Below are positions 1 through 8,285 of a DNA stretch of 64,000 nt, piece by piece. The DNA lies in NCBI RefSeq assembly GCF_019090165.1, contig NZ_JAHRIB010000178.1, positions 62,001 to 126,000 of the forward strand, in the 5' to 3' direction. Position numbers and translations under genes: made by a program. Source of the stretch: Streptomyces sp. BV286. GTDB taxonomy: Bacteria > Actinomycetota > Actinomycetes > Streptomycetales > Streptomycetaceae. Position 1 is the first letter of the stretch, and every line of letters starts with the position of its first letter. The notes beneath the pieces were generated by a model. That model had not been told where the DNA came from. It ran no database searches and worked only from the letters and a program-made list of their open reading frames with translations.

Positions 1-702
1 GACGTGGGCGGTGAGTCCACCCGCCCCGGCGCCGCCCGCGTGGACGAGGCGGAGGAGCTCAAGCGGGTGATCCCCGTCGTCCGCGGCCTCGCCGCCGAGG
101 GGGTCACCGTCTCCGTCGACACGATGCGCGCCTCCGTCGCCGAGCGCTCGCTCGCCGCCGGCGCCGCCCTCGTCAACGACGTCAGCGGCGGCCTCGCCGA
201 CCCGGCGATGATCCCGGCCGTCGCCGCCGCGGGCGCCCCCTTCGTGGTCATGCACTGGCGCGGCTTCCTCCAGGGCAGCACCGTACGGGGGTCGTACGAG
301 GACGTCGTCTCCGAAGTCGTCGACGAGCTCCACGCGCGCGTGGAGGCCGTTCTGGCGGGCGGAATCGCCCCGGACCGGGTCGTCGTCGACCCGGGCCTCG
401 GCTTCTCCAAGGAGGCCGAGCACGACCTCGTCCTGCTCGCCCACCTCGACCGTCTCCGGGAGATCGGCCACCCCTTGCTGGTGGCCGCCTCCCGCAAGCG
501 CTTCCTGGGCCGCGTACTCGCCGGTCCGGAGGGGGCCCCGCCGCCCGCGCGGGAGCGCGACGCCGCCACCGCCGCGGTCTCCGCGCTCGCCGCCCACCAG
601 GGCGCGTGGGCCGTACGCGTCCACGAGGTGCGGGCCACCGCCGACGCCGTCCGGGTCGCCCGGGCCGTGGAAGGCGCCCGCACGACAGAGGGAGCCCGGT
701 GA
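1..702 (+). CDS. folP: Dihydropteroate synthase, 3' part (5' end outside window)
   Basis: Condenses a pterin pyrophosphate with p-aminobenzoate to dihydropteroate in folate synthesis. The open frame enters at base 1 with DVGGESTRPGA, the pterin and diphosphate binding signature. It continues with VSVDTMR, LVNDVSGG, MHWRG, DPGLGFSK and ASRKRFLG, all in the order expected of a TIM-barrel DHPS. About 60 N-terminal residues are missing because the window begins inside the gene; there is no internal start to propose. It ends GTGA, overlapping the next gene, so it heads a tight folate operon with folB and folK. Identification is firm; only the 5' end is unknown. Confidence 0.95.
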   Translation, partial: DVGGESTRPGAARVDEAEELKRVIPVVRGLAAEGVTVSVDTMRASVAERSLAAGAALVNDVSGGLADPAMIPAVAAAGAPFVVMHWRGFLQGSTVRGSYEDVVSEVVDELHARVEAVLAGGIAPDRVVVDPGLGFSKEAEHDLVLLAHLDRLREIGHPLLVAASRKRFLGRVLAGPEGAPPPARERDAATAAVSALAAHQGAWAVRVHEVRATADAVRVARAVEGARTTEGAR

Positions 703-1202
703 GCGCCCCGCACACGGACGTCGAGCAGGTCGAGCTCGCCAACACCGCCTTCTACGAGGCACTGGAGCGGGGCGACTTCGAGGAGCTCTCCTCGCTCTGG
801 CTGACCCCGTCCGACCTGGGCCACGACGAGGAGTACCACGACCCGGCGCAGGCCGGCGAGGTCTCCTGCGTCCATCCCGGCTGGCCGGTGCTCAACGGCC
901 GCGGCGAGGTCCTGCGGTCGTACGCGCTGATCATGGCGAACACGGAGTACATCCAGTTCTTCCTGACCGACGTGCACGTCTCCGTCACCGGCGACACCGC
1001 CCTGGTGACCTGCACGGAGAACATCCTCAGCGGCGGCCCTCCGCCCGAGGACAGCGACGAACTCGGCCCCCTCGTGGGCCAGCTCGTCGTCGCGACGAAC
1101 GTGTACCGCCGCACACCGGACGGCTGGAAGATCTGGTCGCACCACGCCTCGCCCGTCCTGGCCGAGACCGAGGAGGACGAGCCGGACGAACCGTCCGCCT
1201 GA
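699..1202 (+). CDS. NTF2/SnoaL-like protein in folate operon
   Basis: A 167-residue protein starting at the GTG that overlaps the folP stop (GTGA), which sets the start. It reads VELANTAFYEALERGDFEEL, then a central WPVLNGRGEVLRSY segment, and ends in VYRRTPDGWKIWSHHASPV, the alternating strands and closing W..HHAS pattern of SnoaL/NTF2-like folds. The C-terminus is acidic. No catalytic role can be read from the sequence. Translational coupling to folP suggests co-production with folate enzymes, but a link to pterin chemistry is only inference. Confidence 0.85.
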   Translation: MSAPHTDVEQVELANTAFYEALERGDFEELSSLWLTPSDLGHDEEYHDPAQAGEVSCVHPGWPVLNGRGEVLRSYALIMANTEYIQFFLTDVHVSVTGDTALVTCTENILSGGPPPEDSDELGPLVGQLVVATNVYRRTPDGWKIWSHHASPVLAETEEDEPDEPSA

Positions 1203-1721
1203 GGCCGCGCCGGACCCCCGGGCCGCCCCGGACGGATGCCCGCCCCGACGATCACTTCGCCGCACCACGGTTCGACGCGCGTGTACGGGTATGCGTACCG
1301 GTGCCGCCTCCCGACGGGGCGGCGCGTACGCCGACCGCCGCCGCGAGGCCCGCCCCGGATCGGAGAGCTCGTTGATCCGCACGTCCGGGCGCAGTCGTGG
1401 TCCCGGCCGGGGCCCGGCAGCGGGCCGTGGAGCCGATCCTCGCCGTAGTACGTTGGTGATCGTGACGGCGGCCACGGACACGCGACGGGGAACGCCGTCG
1501 GGCCGGCCGGCCCGGACGTCACCGGGGCACGCCGGCCGGAGCGTTCGGTCCACACCGTGCGTCCTGCCGGGAAACGTCCGGCGCATCCGCCGGGCCATCG
1601 CGTGGACACGGGCCCCGTGGCCCGGCCGTGTCAGTGTCCGCGGGTAGATTCGTTCGAGGCCGGTGTACCGCCCGCACACCGTACGGACCGGCCCCCACCG
1701 ACGATTTCAGGAGTGATTCGC
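1203..1721. other. Gene-free stretch between the NTF2-like gene and folB
   Basis: About 520 bases with no supported gene; open frames here lack recognisable protein features and ribosome-binding sites. A TAGATT at about 1645 could be a -10 for folB, but no convincing -35 accompanies it. The Shine-Dalgarno CAGGAG of folB lies at 1709-1714. Confidence 0.5.
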
Positions 1722-2081
1722 GTGGATCGTGTCGCGCTGCGCGGCCTCAGGGCCCGTGGGCACCACGGTGTGTTCCCCAAGGAACGCGAAGAGGGCCAGA
1801 CCTTCATCGTGGACATCACGCTGGGCCTGGACATCCGCCCGGCGGCGGCCGACGACGACCTCACCAAGACCGCGCACTACGGCATCGTGGCGGAGGAGGT
1901 CGTGGCCGTCGTCGAGGGCGAGCCGGTGAACCTCATCGAGACGCTCGCCGAGCGCATCGCCCAGACATGCCTGAAGCACGACGGGGTCCAGGAGGTCGAG
2001 GTGTGCGTCCACAAGCCGGACGCCCCGATCACGGTCCCCTTCGACGACGTGACCGTCACCATCACCCGGAGCCGAGCATGA
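1722..2081 (+). CDS. folB: Dihydroneopterin aldolase
   Basis: Cleaves dihydroneopterin to 6-hydroxymethyl-dihydropterin and glycolaldehyde. The 119-residue length is normal. It carries the N-terminal LRARGHHGVFPKERE segment, YGIVAEEVV, NLIETLAERIA and the C-terminal VHKPDAPI. The GTG at 1722 is chosen over an in-frame GTG three codons upstream because AGGAG sits 8 bases before it. Its TGA overlaps the ATG of folK (ATGA), so the two are translationally coupled. Confidence 0.95.
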   Translation: MDRVALRGLRARGHHGVFPKEREEGQTFIVDITLGLDIRPAAADDDLTKTAHYGIVAEEVVAVVEGEPVNLIETLAERIAQTCLKHDGVQEVEVCVHKPDAPITVPFDDVTVTITRSRA

Positions 2082-2686
2082 CCGCGTTCACCGGGGGCCA
2101 GAGCGACCCGACCGTCCAGCCGGTGCCCGCCTCCGTGGTGGAGCGCGTGGACGCCGCCGACACGACCCTGCAGAACCCGAGGCGCGCCGTCCTCTCCCTG
2201 GGCTCGAACCTGGGCAACCGTCTGGAGACCCTCCAGGGCGCCGTCGACGCCCTGGAGGACACCCCCGGCGTCCGCGTCAAAGCGGTCTCCCCGGTGTACG
2301 AGACGGAGCCGTGGGGCGTCGCCCCGGGCAGCCAGCCGTCGTACTTCAACGCGGTGATCGTCCTCAGGACGACCCTCCCGCCCTCGTCGCTCCTGGAGCG
2401 GGCCCACGCGGTCGAGGAGGCCTTCCACCGGGTCCGGGACGAGCGCTGGGGACCCCGCACGATCGACGTCGACATCGTGGCGTACGCGGACGTGGTCTCG
2501 GACGATCCGACCCTGACCCTCCCCCACCCGCGCGCCCACGAGCGCGCCTTCGTCCTCGCCCCCTGGCACGACGTCGACCCCGAGGCCCAGCTGCCCGGCC
2601 ACGGCCCCGTGGCACAGCTGCTCGCCGCGGTCCCCCGGGACGGTGTCGCGCCCCGGACCGACCTGGAACTCCAGCTGCCCGAGTAG
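2078..2686 (+). CDS. folK: 6-hydroxymethyl-7,8-dihydropterin pyrophosphokinase
   Basis: Transfers pyrophosphate from ATP to hydroxymethyl-dihydropterin, making the FolP substrate. The HPPK core begins near residue 40 with LSLGSNLGNR, followed by VSPVYETEPWG, FNAV, RWGPRTIDVDIV (metal and ATP binding) and LPHPRAHERAFVL. At 202 residues it is longer than the usual ~160 because of a ~38-residue polar N-terminal extension. The ATG overlaps the folB stop, which supports that start. Function is secure. Confidence 0.95.
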   Translation: MTAFTGGQSDPTVQPVPASVVERVDAADTTLQNPRRAVLSLGSNLGNRLETLQGAVDALEDTPGVRVKAVSPVYETEPWGVAPGSQPSYFNAVIVLRTTLPPSSLLERAHAVEEAFHRVRDERWGPRTIDVDIVAYADVVSDDPTLTLPHPRAHERAFVLAPWHDVDPEAQLPGHGPVAQLLAAVPRDGVAPRTDLELQLPE

Positions 2687-2819
2687 TCGTTAAGGTCAAG
2701 ACGCACACGGGCGGTCGGCCGAAGGCCCGAAGAAACCGCGTCTTCCCCGGAGCCCCGGGCCCCGGGGTTCCCGGACCGGCCCGCCGTGGACCGGGACACG
2801 CAATCGCGAGAGGAACTGA

Positions 2820-3302
2820 GTGAAAGAGCTGCGCATCAGGACGCTGGCCGCGGTGTTCCTCGTGGCCGGGGTGCTGTCCTGGGCAGGTGCCCGCCTGTGG
2901 AACTCGGTGGGGACGCTCCCCCGGGTCCCCCTCGCGGCGCCCGTCGTCCTGGCTCTGATCGCCGTGGTCCTGCTGGCCACGGCGCTCTCCCTCCGGGCCC
3001 GTCTGAAGGCCCAGCGCGAGCGCCGGCCCGGCGCCAAGGCGGTCGACCCCATGATGGCCGCCCGCGCGGTCGTCTTCGGTCAGGCGAGCGCCCTGGTCGC
3101 CGCCCTCGTCGCCGGGATGTACGGCGGCACGGGCGCCTTCCTCCTGGAGTCCCTCGACATCCCGGCCCGCCGCGACCAGGCCATCTACGCCGGCTTCTCG
3201 GTCCTGGCGGGTATCGCCGTCATAGCGGCCGCCTTCTTCCTGGAGCGAGTCTGCAAGCTCCCGGAGGACGACGACACGAACGGCAGCGCGGCCCCGGCGT
3301 AG
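2820..3302 (+). CDS. DUF3180 family membrane protein
   Basis: A 160-residue integral membrane protein with about four hydrophobic segments (near residues 8-26, 40-58, 83-105 and 118-140), an Arg/Lys-rich loop in the middle and an acidic C-terminus. The GTG start follows GAGAGGA at 5-8 bases. DUF3180 proteins lie after folK in many actinobacteria; their role is unknown. It is 133 bases downstream of folK on the same strand and may be in the same transcript. A GC palindrome (2753-2767) lies in between and could partly separate them. Confidence 0.85.
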   Translation: MKELRIRTLAAVFLVAGVLSWAGARLWNSVGTLPRVPLAAPVVLALIAVVLLATALSLRARLKAQRERRPGAKAVDPMMAARAVVFGQASALVAALVAGMYGGTGAFLLESLDIPARRDQAIYAGFSVLAGIAVIAAAFFLERVCKLPEDDDTNGSAAPA

Positions 3303-3311
3303 GCGCAGGCC

Positions 3312-3329
3312 CGCGCCCGAAGGGGCGCG
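3312..3329. terminator. Hairpin between convergent DUF3180 gene and folE
   Basis: Perfect 7-bp arms CGCGCCC / GGGCGCG around a GAAG loop lie just after the DUF3180 stop and before the convergent folE end. The flank GGGCGCGAGGAACTGCGCAC resembles a repeat I remember from many Streptomyces convergent gene ends. Likely a bidirectional terminator; no T-run. Confidence 0.65.
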
Positions 3330-3402
3330 AGGAACTGCGCACCCGGCCACGACGACCCCGCGGCCATGAACGCACGGCGCCTACGAGGCCGCCCTCAGCT
3401 GA

Positions 3403-3434
3403 GCGTCACGGCGTCACCGCGTCACCGCGTCACC
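3403..3434. repeat. 8-bp tandem repeat over the folE stop
   Basis: Four copies of GCGTCAC(C/G) run into the last codon of folE (stop at 3430-3432). Probably a slippage repeat; no function is evident. Confidence 0.7.
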
Positions 3435-4035
3435 GCGCCATGATGAGGCTCATGGCCTCGTTACGGGTGGCAGCGTCGCGCAGCTGCCCCCGCACGGCCG
3501 ACGTTATGGTCTTGGCGCCCGGCTTGCGGATCCCCCGCATCGACATGCACATGTGCTCGCACTCCACCACGACGATCACGCCGCGCGGCTCCAGCATCTC
3601 CATCAGTGAATCGGCGACCTGCGTGGTGAGCCGTTCCTGCACCTGCGGCCGCCGGGCGAAGACATCCACGAGACGGGCCAGCTTGGACAGCCCCGTGATC
3701 TTGCCGGACGTGCTCGGAATGTAGCCGACGTGCGCGACGCCCCTGAAGGGCACCAGGTGGTGCTCACAGGTCGAGAACACCTCGATGTCCTTCACCAGGA
3801 TCATCTCGTCGTGGCCGAGATCGAACGTCGTCGTCAGGACGTCCTCGGGTGTCTGCCACAACCCCGCGAAGATCTCCCGGTACGCCCGGGCCACCCGCCC
3901 CGGCGTCTCCCGCAGGCCCTCGCGGTCCGGGTCCTCGCCGACCGCGATCAGCAGTTCGCGCACGGCGTTCTCGGCGCGCTTCTCGTCGAAGTCGCCTATC
4001 CGGCCCTCTCCGTCCAGCGTCACGGGGTCGGTCAT
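3430..4035 (-). CDS. folE: GTP cyclohydrolase I
   Basis: Converts GTP to dihydroneopterin triphosphate, the first step of pterin and folate synthesis. The 201-residue protein has the zinc ligands in FSTCEHHLVPF and in VVECEHMCMSMRG, plus GYIPSTSGKITGLSK and RRPQVQERLT of the tunnelling-fold core. The ATG at 4035 gives the standard length and is preceded by GAGG at about 6 bases. It lies downstream of ftsH in the same direction, separated by a strong hairpin, so it probably has its own promoter. It feeds the folB, folK and folP enzymes encoded convergently to it. Confidence 0.96.
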   Translation of the reverse strand: MTDPVTLDGEGRIGDFDEKRAENAVRELLIAVGEDPDREGLRETPGRVARAYREIFAGLWQTPEDVLTTTFDLGHDEMILVKDIEVFSTCEHHLVPFRGVAHVGYIPSTSGKITGLSKLARLVDVFARRPQVQERLTTQVADSLMEMLEPRGVIVVVECEHMCMSMRGIRKPGAKTITSAVRGQLRDAATRNEAMSLIMAR

Positions 4036-4102
4036 CTGGTGCCTCGTTTCTGTGCCTCTCACGCGTGTGGACCACGCGTCTCGCAGTCGGGCATACGAAG
4101 AT

Positions 4103-4142
4103 GCCGCGCCCCCCAGGCTAGAACCTGGGGGGCGCGGCATGC
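4103..4142 (-). terminator. Strong hairpin after ftsH
   Basis: Perfect 17-bp inverted repeat (4103-4119 with 4126-4142) around a 6-base loop, starting 37 bases after the ftsH stop. It separates ftsH from folE. Confidence 0.85.
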
Positions 4143-4178
4143 ATTCCGGGCCTGGTGAGGACCAGCAGAGCCGGGTTT

Positions 4179-6218
4179 TCAGCTCTCGGTGCGGTCCTCG
4201 GGGGCCGTCTCGGCCACCGGGGAGGCCTCCGCGGCTGCGGTGGACTTCGCGGTGATCGCGGGGCTGCCACCGTTCGTCCCGTTCGTCAGCGACAGCTCCC
4301 TGGGGGAGAGCACCGGCGGGCGGGTGGACGGCGTGCGGCGGGAGGAGCCGGTCCACGCGGGACGGGCCGGACGCTTGACGAGGGGAGCGAAGATCTCGGC
4401 GATCTGCGCCTTGCTCAGCGTCTCCTTCTCCAGCAGCTGGAGCACCAGCGCGTCGAGGACGTCGCGGTTCTCGACCAGGATCTCCCAGGCCTCGTTGTGC
4501 GCGTTCTCGATGAGCTTCTTGACCTCTTCGTCGACGAGCGCGGCGACCTCTTCCGAGTACTCGCGCGGGTGCGACATCTCCCGGCCCAGGAAGGGCTCGG
4601 TGTTGTCGCCGCCGAACTTGATCGCGCCGAGACGCTCGGTCATGCCGTACTGCGTGACCATCGCGCGGGCCGTGGCAGTGGCCTTCTCGATGTCGTTCGC
4701 GGCACCCGTGGTCGGGTCGTGGAAGACGAGCTCCTCGGCCGCACGCCCGCCCAGCATGTACGCCAGCTGGTCGAGCATCTCGTTGCGGGTCGTGGAGTAC
4801 TTGTCCTCGTCCGGCAGGACCATCGTGTAGCCCAGCGCACGCCCTCTGGAGAGGATCGTGATCTTGTGGACCGGGTCGGAGTTCGGTGAGGCCGCCGCGA
4901 CCAGGGCGTGTCCGCCCTCGTGGTACGCGGTGATCTTCTTCTCCTTGTCCGACATGATCCGGGTCCGCTTCTGCGGGCCCGCGACCACACGGTCGATCGC
5001 CTCGTCGAGCATGTTGTTGTCAATGAGCTTCATGTTGCCGCGCGCGGTGAGCAGCGCGGCTTCGTTCAGCACGTTCGACAGGTCGGCGCCCGTGAAGCCG
5101 GGCGTACGACGCGCGACAGCCCCGAGGTCGACGTCCGGAGCGACCGGCTTGCCCTTCTGGTGGACCTTGAGGATCTCCAGACGGCCCTGCATGTCCGGGC
5201 GGTCGACCGCGATCTGGCGGTCGAAGCGGCCGGGGCGCAGGAGGGCCGGGTCGAGGATGTCCGGGCGGTTCGTCGCGGCGATGAGGATCACGCCGCCCTT
5301 GACGTCGAAGCCGTCCATCTCGACGAGCAGCTGGTTCAGCGTCTGCTCTCGCTCGTCGTGACCGCCGCCCATACCGGCACCGCGGTGACGGCCGACCGCG
5401 TCGATCTCGTCCACGAAGACGATCGCCGGGGCGTTCGCCTTGGCCTGCTCGAACAGGTCACGGACTCGGGAGGCACCGACACCGACGAACATCTCGACGA
5501 AGTCGGAACCCGAGATCGAGTAGAAGGGGACGCCCGCCTCGCCGGCGACAGCCCGCGCGAGCAGCGTCTTGCCCGTACCGGGAGGCCCGTACAGAAGCAC
5601 GCCCTTGGGGATCTTGGCGCCGACGGCCTGGAACTTCGCCGGCTCCTGGAGGAACTCCTTGATCTCGTGGAGCTCCTCGACCGCCTCGTCCGAGCCCGCC
5701 ACATCGGCGAACGTCGTCTTCGGGGTGTCCTTGGTGATGAGCTTCGCCTTGGACTTCCCGAAGTTCATGACCCGGGAGCCGCCGCCCTGCATCTGATTCA
5801 TCAGGAACAGGAAGACGACGACGATGAGGACGAAGGGGAGCAGCGACAGCAGGATGCCGACGAAGGCGTTCTGCTTGGTCGGCGAGACCGTGTAGCCGTC
5901 CGGAATCTGCTTGTCCTGGTACTTGGTCTGGAGGGTGGTGGCCAGGTTCACACCCTGGTCGCCGATGTAGCTCGCCTGGATCTTCGAGCTGCCCTCGATC
6001 TTTTCGCCGTCCTTGAGCTCGACCTTGATGATCTGCTCGTCGCCGGTGGTGATCTTGGCCTGCTGGACCTTGTTGTCACTGATCGCCTGGACGACCTGGC
6101 CGGTGTCCACCGTCTTGTAGCCGCCGGACGAGCCGACGACCTGCATCAACACGACCACGGCAAGGACGGCCAGCACGATCCACATGACCGGCCCACGGAA
6201 GTATCGCTTCACGTCCAT
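4179..6218 (-). CDS. ftsH: ATP-dependent zinc metalloprotease FtsH
   Basis: Membrane-anchored AAA+ protease that degrades misfolded membrane and regulatory proteins. In order: a first membrane segment (VMWIVLAVLAVVVLMQVV), a periplasmic domain of about 80 residues, a second membrane segment (LLPFVLIVVVFLFLM), Walker A GPPGTGKT, Walker B VFVDEIDAVG, a second-region-of-homology arginine stretch, and the zinc site YHEGGHALV. The C-terminus is Arg/Thr/Pro-rich. The start is set at the ATG giving MDVKRYFRG (679 aa), the usual family start. An ATG 12 codons upstream (6254) is also in frame, and neither has an ideally spaced Shine-Dalgarno. Confidence 0.95.
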   Translation of the reverse strand: MDVKRYFRGPVMWIVLAVLAVVVLMQVVGSSGGYKTVDTGQVVQAISDNKVQQAKITTGDEQIIKVELKDGEKIEGSSKIQASYIGDQGVNLATTLQTKYQDKQIPDGYTVSPTKQNAFVGILLSLLPFVLIVVVFLFLMNQMQGGGSRVMNFGKSKAKLITKDTPKTTFADVAGSDEAVEELHEIKEFLQEPAKFQAVGAKIPKGVLLYGPPGTGKTLLARAVAGEAGVPFYSISGSDFVEMFVGVGASRVRDLFEQAKANAPAIVFVDEIDAVGRHRGAGMGGGHDEREQTLNQLLVEMDGFDVKGGVILIAATNRPDILDPALLRPGRFDRQIAVDRPDMQGRLEILKVHQKGKPVAPDVDLGAVARRTPGFTGADLSNVLNEAALLTARGNMKLIDNNMLDEAIDRVVAGPQKRTRIMSDKEKKITAYHEGGHALVAAASPNSDPVHKITILSRGRALGYTMVLPDEDKYSTTRNEMLDQLAYMLGGRAAEELVFHDPTTGAANDIEKATATARAMVTQYGMTERLGAIKFGGDNTEPFLGREMSHPREYSEEVAALVDEEVKKLIENAHNEAWEILVENRDVLDALVLQLLEKETLSKAQIAEIFAPLVKRPARPAWTGSSRRTPSTRPPVLSPRELSLTNGTNGGSPAITAKSTAAAEASPVAETAPEDRTES

Positions 6219-6384
6219 CCATACGGAGCGGTGTCGCCCCGTCCCTCCTGCCATAGTGAGTTTGATAAGACTGTTCTTCGGACGGTACCCCAGCATTGTC
6301 ACCCGAAGCTGCACGGTCCGGCTGACAAACCCGTCTACGTATGCTCCAACGGCGGGAAACCCGCTGGGGTTCCCGGTCGTCCTA

Positions 6385-6401
6385 CAGGGGTTGGGCCCCT
6401 G
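6385..6401 (-). terminator. Hairpin after hpt
   Basis: CAGGGG / CCCCTG arms with a 5-base loop, about 28 bases past the hpt stop. It is followed on the minus strand by a second small GC hairpin near 6360. Likely a weak or factor-assisted terminator before ftsH. Confidence 0.5.
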
Positions 6402-6429
6402 TCAGCGGACGTCACCCGTCCAGGGTGCC

Positions 6430-6990
6430 TCAGCCTCCGTAGACATGCGGCGCGAGCGTCCCGACGAACGGGAGGTTCCGGTACTTCTCCGCGTAGTCGA
6501 GGCCGTACCCGATGACGAATTCGTTCGGGATGTCGAAGCCGACCCACTCCACGTCGATCGCGACCTTCGCGGCCTCGGGCTTGCGCAGCAGCGTGCACAC
6601 CTTGAGGGACGCGGGCTCGCGGGAGCCGAGGTTGGAGATCAGCCACGACAGCGTCAGGCCGGAGTCGATGATGTCCTCGACGATCAGGACGTGCTTGCCC
6701 TTGATGTCGGTGTCGAGGTCCTTCAGGATCCGCACCACTCCGGAGGACTGGGTGCCCGCGCCGTACGAGGACACGGCCATCCAGTCCATGGTGACGGGGG
6801 TGGACAGGGCCCGGGCCAGGTCCGCCATGACCATCACCGCGCCCTTGAGGACACCGACGATCAGCAGGTCCTTGCCCGCGTACTCCGCGTCGATCTTCGC
6901 GGCCAGCTCCGCCAGCTTCGCGTCGATCTCTTCCTTGGTGATGAGCACCGACTTGAGGTCGGTGCCCAGGTCTTTCGCGTCCACCCGCAT
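6430..6990 (-). CDS. hpt: Hypoxanthine phosphoribosyltransferase
   Basis: Purine salvage enzyme converting hypoxanthine or guanine with PRPP to IMP or GMP. It shows the PRPP loop VLIVEDIIDSGLTLS, the flexible-loop region AVSSYGAGT and the C-terminal purine-binding WVGFDIPNEFVIGYGLDYAE. The ATG giving MRVDAKDLGTDL (186 aa) matches family length; an in-frame GTG six codons upstream has no better ribosome site. It follows tilS by about 106 bases, a tilS-hpt-ftsH order common in Gram-positive bacteria. Confidence 0.95.
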   Translation of the reverse strand: MRVDAKDLGTDLKSVLITKEEIDAKLAELAAKIDAEYAGKDLLIVGVLKGAVMVMADLARALSTPVTMDWMAVSSYGAGTQSSGVVRILKDLDTDIKGKHVLIVEDIIDSGLTLSWLISNLGSREPASLKVCTLLRKPEAAKVAIDVEWVGFDIPNEFVIGYGLDYAEKYRNLPFVGTLAPHVYGG

Positions 6991-7044
6991 CACTTTCGGT
7001 CGTCCCACCGGCTGCTTCTGGGCCCTCCGCTAAGAGGGGCCGCT

Positions 7045-7090
7045 CCCCGAAGGGGTTGCCCTCCGGGGGAGTCGCCGCCCGAAGGGCGAC
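7045..7090 (-). promoter_or_regulatory. Paired hairpins with TTCG-type loops between tilS and hpt
   Basis: On the minus strand, in the leader between the tilS stop and the hpt start, two GC stems form. One is CCCC-TTCG-GGGG (7045-7055). The other is GTCGCC/GGCGAC (7071-7090), with an alternative inner pairing. They could be a processing or attenuation structure or a partial terminator; the mode of action is not shown. Confidence 0.45.
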
Positions 7091-7096
7091 CCTCTT

Positions 7097-8113
7097 TCAG
7101 CCTTGCCGAATCACCAGTCTGCCACCCTGCCGCTGAGCGACGACCTTGCCCGGGAGGTTGATGGCTCCCTGGCCGCGCCAGCCGGTGATCAGCCGGTCGA
7201 TCTCCTCGATGTGCCGGGCGAACAGCGAACCGGCGGGGGCCCCGGCCTCGATGGCGGCGCGGCGCAGGATGCGGCGGCGCACGGCGGGCGGCAGGGCGTA
7301 GAGCTTGGCGCACTCCAGGAGTCCCCCCGCGTCGCGTACGGAGGCCTCGGCCTGACCGGCCCACGCGTCGAGGGCGTCGGCGTCGTCGCGGGACAGCTGG
7401 GCCGTACGGGCGAGAGCTTCGACGACACCCTTGCCGAGCGCCTTCTCCAGGGCGGGCAGGCCCTCGTGACGCAGCCGGGAACGGGTGTACGCCGGGTCGG
7501 CGTTGTGCGGGTCGTCCCAGACGGGCAGGGACTGTGCCATGCAGGCCTTGCGGGCGGTCTGCCGGTCGAGGTGCAGGAAGGGGCGGCGGTAGCGGCGGGC
7601 GGCGCCGGGCCCTCCGGAGACGGCGGCCATGCCGGACAGGGAGCGGGTGCCGGAGCCGCGGGCGAGGCCGAGCAGGACGGTTTCGGCTTGGTCGTCGCGG
7701 GTGTGGCCGAGCAGGACCGCGGCGGCGCCGTGCCGCTCGGCGGCGGCGTCCAGCGCGGCGTACCGGGCGTCGCGGGCGGCGGCCTCGGGGCCGCCGTCAC
7801 GGCCGACCGTGACCGCGACGGACTCGGCGGGGGCCAGTCCGAGTTCGGTGAGGCGCAGGACGACCTCGTCGGCGCGCAGGTCGGACCCGGACTGCAGGCC
7901 GTGGTCCACGGTGATGCCGCCGGCGCGGACGCCGAGCTTGGGTGCTTCGAAGGCGAGGGCGGAGGCGAGCGCCATGGAGTCGGCGCCGCCGGAGCACGCG
8001 ACGAGCACGAGCGGCGCGCGCGAGGGCGTGTCGGGGGCGTGGTCGGTGAGGACGTCATGGAGTACGCGGCGGACCGCCAGGCGTATCGCCGCGACCGCAG
8101 GATGGGGACCCAT
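7097..8113 (-). CDS. tilS: tRNA(Ile)-lysidine synthase
   Basis: Modifies the C34 wobble base of tRNA-Ile(CAU) to lysidine so that it reads AUA. The N-type ATP pyrophosphatase P-loop is ACSGGADSMALA near residue 40, followed by VDHGLQ, LLGHTRDDQAET and VWDDPHNADPAYTRSRLRHEGLPAL, all hallmark segments. The 338-residue length is typical of the actinobacterial type with a shortened C-terminal domain. The start gives MGPHPAVAAIR. It lies upstream of hpt on the same strand. Confidence 0.95.
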   Translation of the reverse strand: MGPHPAVAAIRLAVRRVLHDVLTDHAPDTPSRAPLVLVACSGGADSMALASALAFEAPKLGVRAGGITVDHGLQSGSDLRADEVVLRLTELGLAPAESVAVTVGRDGGPEAAARDARYAALDAAAERHGAAAVLLGHTRDDQAETVLLGLARGSGTRSLSGMAAVSGGPGAARRYRRPFLHLDRQTARKACMAQSLPVWDDPHNADPAYTRSRLRHEGLPALEKALGKGVVEALARTAQLSRDDADALDAWAGQAEASVRDAGGLLECAKLYALPPAVRRRILRRAAIEAGAPAGSLFARHIEEIDRLITGWRGQGAINLPGKVVAQRQGGRLVIRQG

Positions 8114-8285
8114 GTCCGGTTCCCTTCATGAAATTGTCGGGGGGTGAGCCCGAGGTCGGTCACTCAGAGTGTGTCGATGGTGACAGAACCGGGCCGTTCC
8201 CCGAGCATTGCACGCCTACCCATGCCTCACGGTCCCTCGGACGGGTGATTGGAGGGGCGTTCACCTGCCGTCGGCCGGAATCAAT

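Noticed and set aside
2753..2767. CCCCGGG-C-CCCGGGG palindrome as a folK terminator
   Set aside because: Very short GC palindromes are frequent in this genome and there is no other termination signal; left as a note under the DUF3180 gene.
4908..6515. A 535-codon plus-strand open frame opposite ftsH
   Set aside because: Shadow of ftsH; spans the ftsH promoter and runs into the hpt end without any gene-like feature.
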